Shown: in pieces, positions 31,101-32,152 of the stretch
Numbering within the stretch: the stretch's first letter is position 1
Layout of the letters: every line of letters begins with the position of its first letter
Assembly (NCBI GenBank): GCA_016795425.1
Contig: JAEUHG010000130.1
Location: forward strand, 76,093-108,244
Length of the DNA stretch: 32,152 nt
Reading direction: 5' to 3'
From: Verrucomicrobiales bacterium
Lineage (GTDB): Bacteria; Verrucomicrobiota; Verrucomicrobiia; Limisphaerales; CAIMTB01
Translations under genes and position numbers: made by a program
The notes under the pieces: model-generated
What the model saw: the letters and a program-made list of their open reading frames with translations, nothing else
What the model was told of the DNA's origin: nothing
Databases searched by the model: none

Positions 31101-32152
31101 GAAGAATTGCCACCCGCCGAGCACCCGAAACTGCTCGCCGCCCTCCAGAAGCAAAAGGTCATCGGCCATCGGTTGCCCATTCTCAATACCGGCCTCGAAA
31201 CGGAAGGGGTCGCCTATGTGCCGCGCCTGTTCCGCAACGCCCCCGGACTCTTCTACATTTGCCGCGTCCATGAACAGGTGTTCTCCAGCGTTCTCGTCCG
31301 CGCCGACGAGTGGGGAATGGAAACCAGCCACGGCGGGCCACAACTCCTTCACCATGGTTACACCAAGGAACTCGTCCGCGATCGCAACAAGGTCCAGCGC
31401 AACCTCCGATTGCTGAAGCTCGCCCTCGAGGAATTCCCTGACGACGCCAATCTCCTCATGAATCTCGGTCTCGAACTCGTTCGCTCTGGCGACCTCGTCG
31501 CCGGACTCGAGCAATACGAGGCGGCGTTCCGTTCGCTGGCATCCAATCCGAATGCCTCGCTTGTTCCCGAACTGCGCGAAACCCTGCTGACCCAGTACAG
31601 CGCCCACCTTATCAAGGCCCACAAGGATGAGGATGTCCTCCGCGTCCTGCGCTCCCCGCTCGCAAAGGCGGGCGGCCTCAGCGCCTCCCAGCACTTCGCA
31701 CTCGGTCTCGCGCTCATGCGCACCCGCCGGTTCGCCGACGGCGCCGAGGCTTTCCGTCGCTGCCTGGCCACGCGCCACCAACCCTGCCTGTCGCCGGTCA
31801 ATCCCGAGATCCAACGCGCCGGCCCCTCCCATTGCCTGGCCACCTGCCTCGCCAACCTCAGCCAACCGGAATCCGCCCTGCAGGCCCTCGAAAACGCCCT
31901 GCGTGATGACCCGAAGTCGCGGGCCGTACGCCTCGACCTTGCCAGAACCCTCTTCGCTCAAGGCCGTGCCGTCGACAGCCTCAACCACCTCCACGAAATG
32001 GTGTCGCAAAAGCCCGGCGACGCCGACGCCTGGCGCCTCGGCGGGGACATCGCCCTGAGTCGTCCCGATTTCCTGGAGTTCGCCGTCGATTGGACCGGTG
32101 AAGCCGTCAAGTCGGTCACCGATGACCCGGGTCTTGCCGCTCAACGCGGCGA
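28113..32152 (+). CDS. Giant protein with three family-2 glycosyltransferase domains and TPRs (3' end outside window)
   Basis: At least 1346 residues from the ATG at 28113, without a stop to the window edge. Domain A (about 10-260): VSIVIPVFNK, FLNNDT near 95, NGYEDLDLC near 196. After a helical part and a Pro-rich linker (about 440-490) comes domain B (about 492-720): VSIVILVLNQ, LLLNNDT near 578, NFEDDDFC near 677. A short TPR-like stretch (about 820-880) leads to domain C (about 914-1100), of a different subtype: LSVCLIVRNEEQF, LDTGSTDRT, LQLDADEE near 992. TPR-like repeats continue to the end (from about 1106). No membrane segments are seen, so it should act in the cytoplasm. Several linked transferases plus TPRs would suit stepwise glycosylation of one substrate, possibly flagellin. 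That is inference from location. Confidence 0.88.
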   Translation, partial: MKPAQRTQQTPLVSIVIPVFNKCDLTLQCLRSLAKVTSHVPHEIIVVDNASTDATPREMAKQSHPVRYLRNESNRNFAGACNQGAAAANGRYLVFLNNDTVPLQGWLDALIDEARTHPEVAIVGSRLLYENGLVQHAGIAFGRESRSPYHPYRFLRADDPLVNRRRELQAITAACILVRPRWFQNCGGFDESFLNGYEDLDLCLQVRRAGGTIVYQPRSALFHLESQTPGRMRHDNENRKRFFRRWTDTLLSDEDAFYFADGYRIAELREGRPESPRLVRFDSDEDRLLWSTVALSQQHAAARRRQELIAAVAETHRWPEETSIRRWAGILAARLDLHGAAREHFQAALNAGDDAELRTYLSTAHPDLQGGSASRRWESILKCGLEGPDRRDLNTAEAALETALLRGAPAHFVLPALARTARRIDPAQAEAFDEALKSLPHPDPATARELDGAPLPRRPLPTSTPPSATPPPPESCAAPEPAPEGNPAGETTLVSIVILVLNQLEHTQRCLESVHRFTPIEHEILLVDNGSDKDTADWLASYATAHREVRLIRNHENRGFAAGNNQALAIARGTHVLLLNNDTVVTAGWIERMLSVLHRVPGAGIVGPRSNRVAGPQLVEHPGYSDLDQLPEFAASWAAKNNGKSRPVGRVIGFCLLARKAVIEAVGGLDERFGSGNFEDDDFCLRARLAGFESRIADDAFVHHVGSQTFQGARIDYRAAMLNNWALFKEKWNIPAETSLDGGYRLPSGLKPGEPIRTSLPNLHATHDASLDGKSWTDHTLRASPPKPDDTSHGPTPAKAAVIQLPACARLGHLGSARGHLDHRHLREAWQATLQALEERPFHPEALLLMAEIADAAGDSAAAYQCAQRACDLAPDWKTARRALKKIHRGGKPAKHGWLVLPSSIKPQSPRPVPRLSVCLIVRNEEQFLERCLASVKPIAHQIVVLDTGSTDRTVEIARQWGAEVHAFTWCDDFAAARNACLEHATGDWILQLDADEELPPAEHPKLLAALQKQKVIGHRLPILNTGLETEGVAYVPRLFRNAPGLFYICRVHEQVFSSVLVRADEWGMETSHGGPQLLHHGYTKELVRDRNKVQRNLRLLKLALEEFPDDANLLMNLGLELVRSGDLVAGLEQYEAAFRSLASNPNASLVPELRETLLTQYSAHLIKAHKDEDVLRVLRSPLAKAGGLSASQHFALGLALMRTRRFADGAEAFRRCLATRHQPCLSPVNPEIQRAGPSHCLATCLANLSQPESALQALENALRDDPKSRAVRLDLARTLFAQGRAVDSLNHLHEMVSQKPGDADAWRLGGDIALSRPDFLEFAVDWTGEAVKSVTDDPGLAAQRG

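Noticed and set aside
1..32152. tRNA, rRNA, CRISPR array, insertion sequence, phage or integrative element
   Set aside because: None seen: no repeat-spacer pattern, no transposase or integrase reading frame and no recognisable RNA gene on either strand.

Overview
The window comes from a high-GC Gram-negative bacterium. It carries most of a chemotaxis operon set, the filament end of a flagellar gene cluster, and the start of a large glycosyltransferase locus. The lipoprotein with a lipobox, the CheD/HDOD/FliW/CsrA combination, the two flagellins, and the use of both sigma-28 and sigma-54 type promoters would fit a Verrucomicrobiota/PVC-type organism. That placement is inference; no rRNA or other phylogenetic marker is present.

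Layout. From 20231 down to 1 everything real is on the minus strand: cheR, cheD, an HDOD gene, cheB, flagellin 1, fliD, a lipoprotein gene, an flgM-like gene, fliS, a FlgN/FliT-like gene, a PAS histidine kinase with a degenerate receiver, a REC/HD-GYP regulator, cheA, cheW, a Cache-type chemoreceptor, and a multi-PAS histidine kinase cut by the window edge. From 20577 to the right edge everything real is on the plus strand: fliW, csrA, flagellin 2, then three very long genes. These encode a GT-B/methyltransferase/TPR protein, a COG5610-like HAD protein, and a protein with three family-2 glycosyltransferase domains plus TPRs that runs off the window. The long open frames antisense to these genes are GC-bias shadows.

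Regulation can be read directly from the sequence. Seven sigma-28 (FliA) type promoters sharing a CCGAT core lie before cheR, flagellin 1, fliD, flgM, cheA, cheW and the chemoreceptor, at -35/-10 spacings of 11 or 12. A full-consensus sigma-54 promoter (TGGCACG-N4-TTGCT) lies just before fliW-csrA-flagellin 2. Flagellin 1 alone has a long structured leader. It has an ACGGA motif in a hairpin loop and further ANGGA motifs on the Shine-Dalgarno sequence, which is the layout of a CsrA target. With fliW and csrA encoded nearby, the locus looks like a complete FliW-CsrA-flagellin feedback switch. In it, one flagellin is sigma-28 dependent and CsrA-controlled, and the other is sigma-54 dependent and co-transcribed with the switch.

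The glycosyltransferase block next to flagellin 2 is a plausible flagellin or surface-glycan glycosylation island. That function is inferred from position and domain content only. No tRNA, rRNA, CRISPR array, insertion sequence or attachment site was seen.
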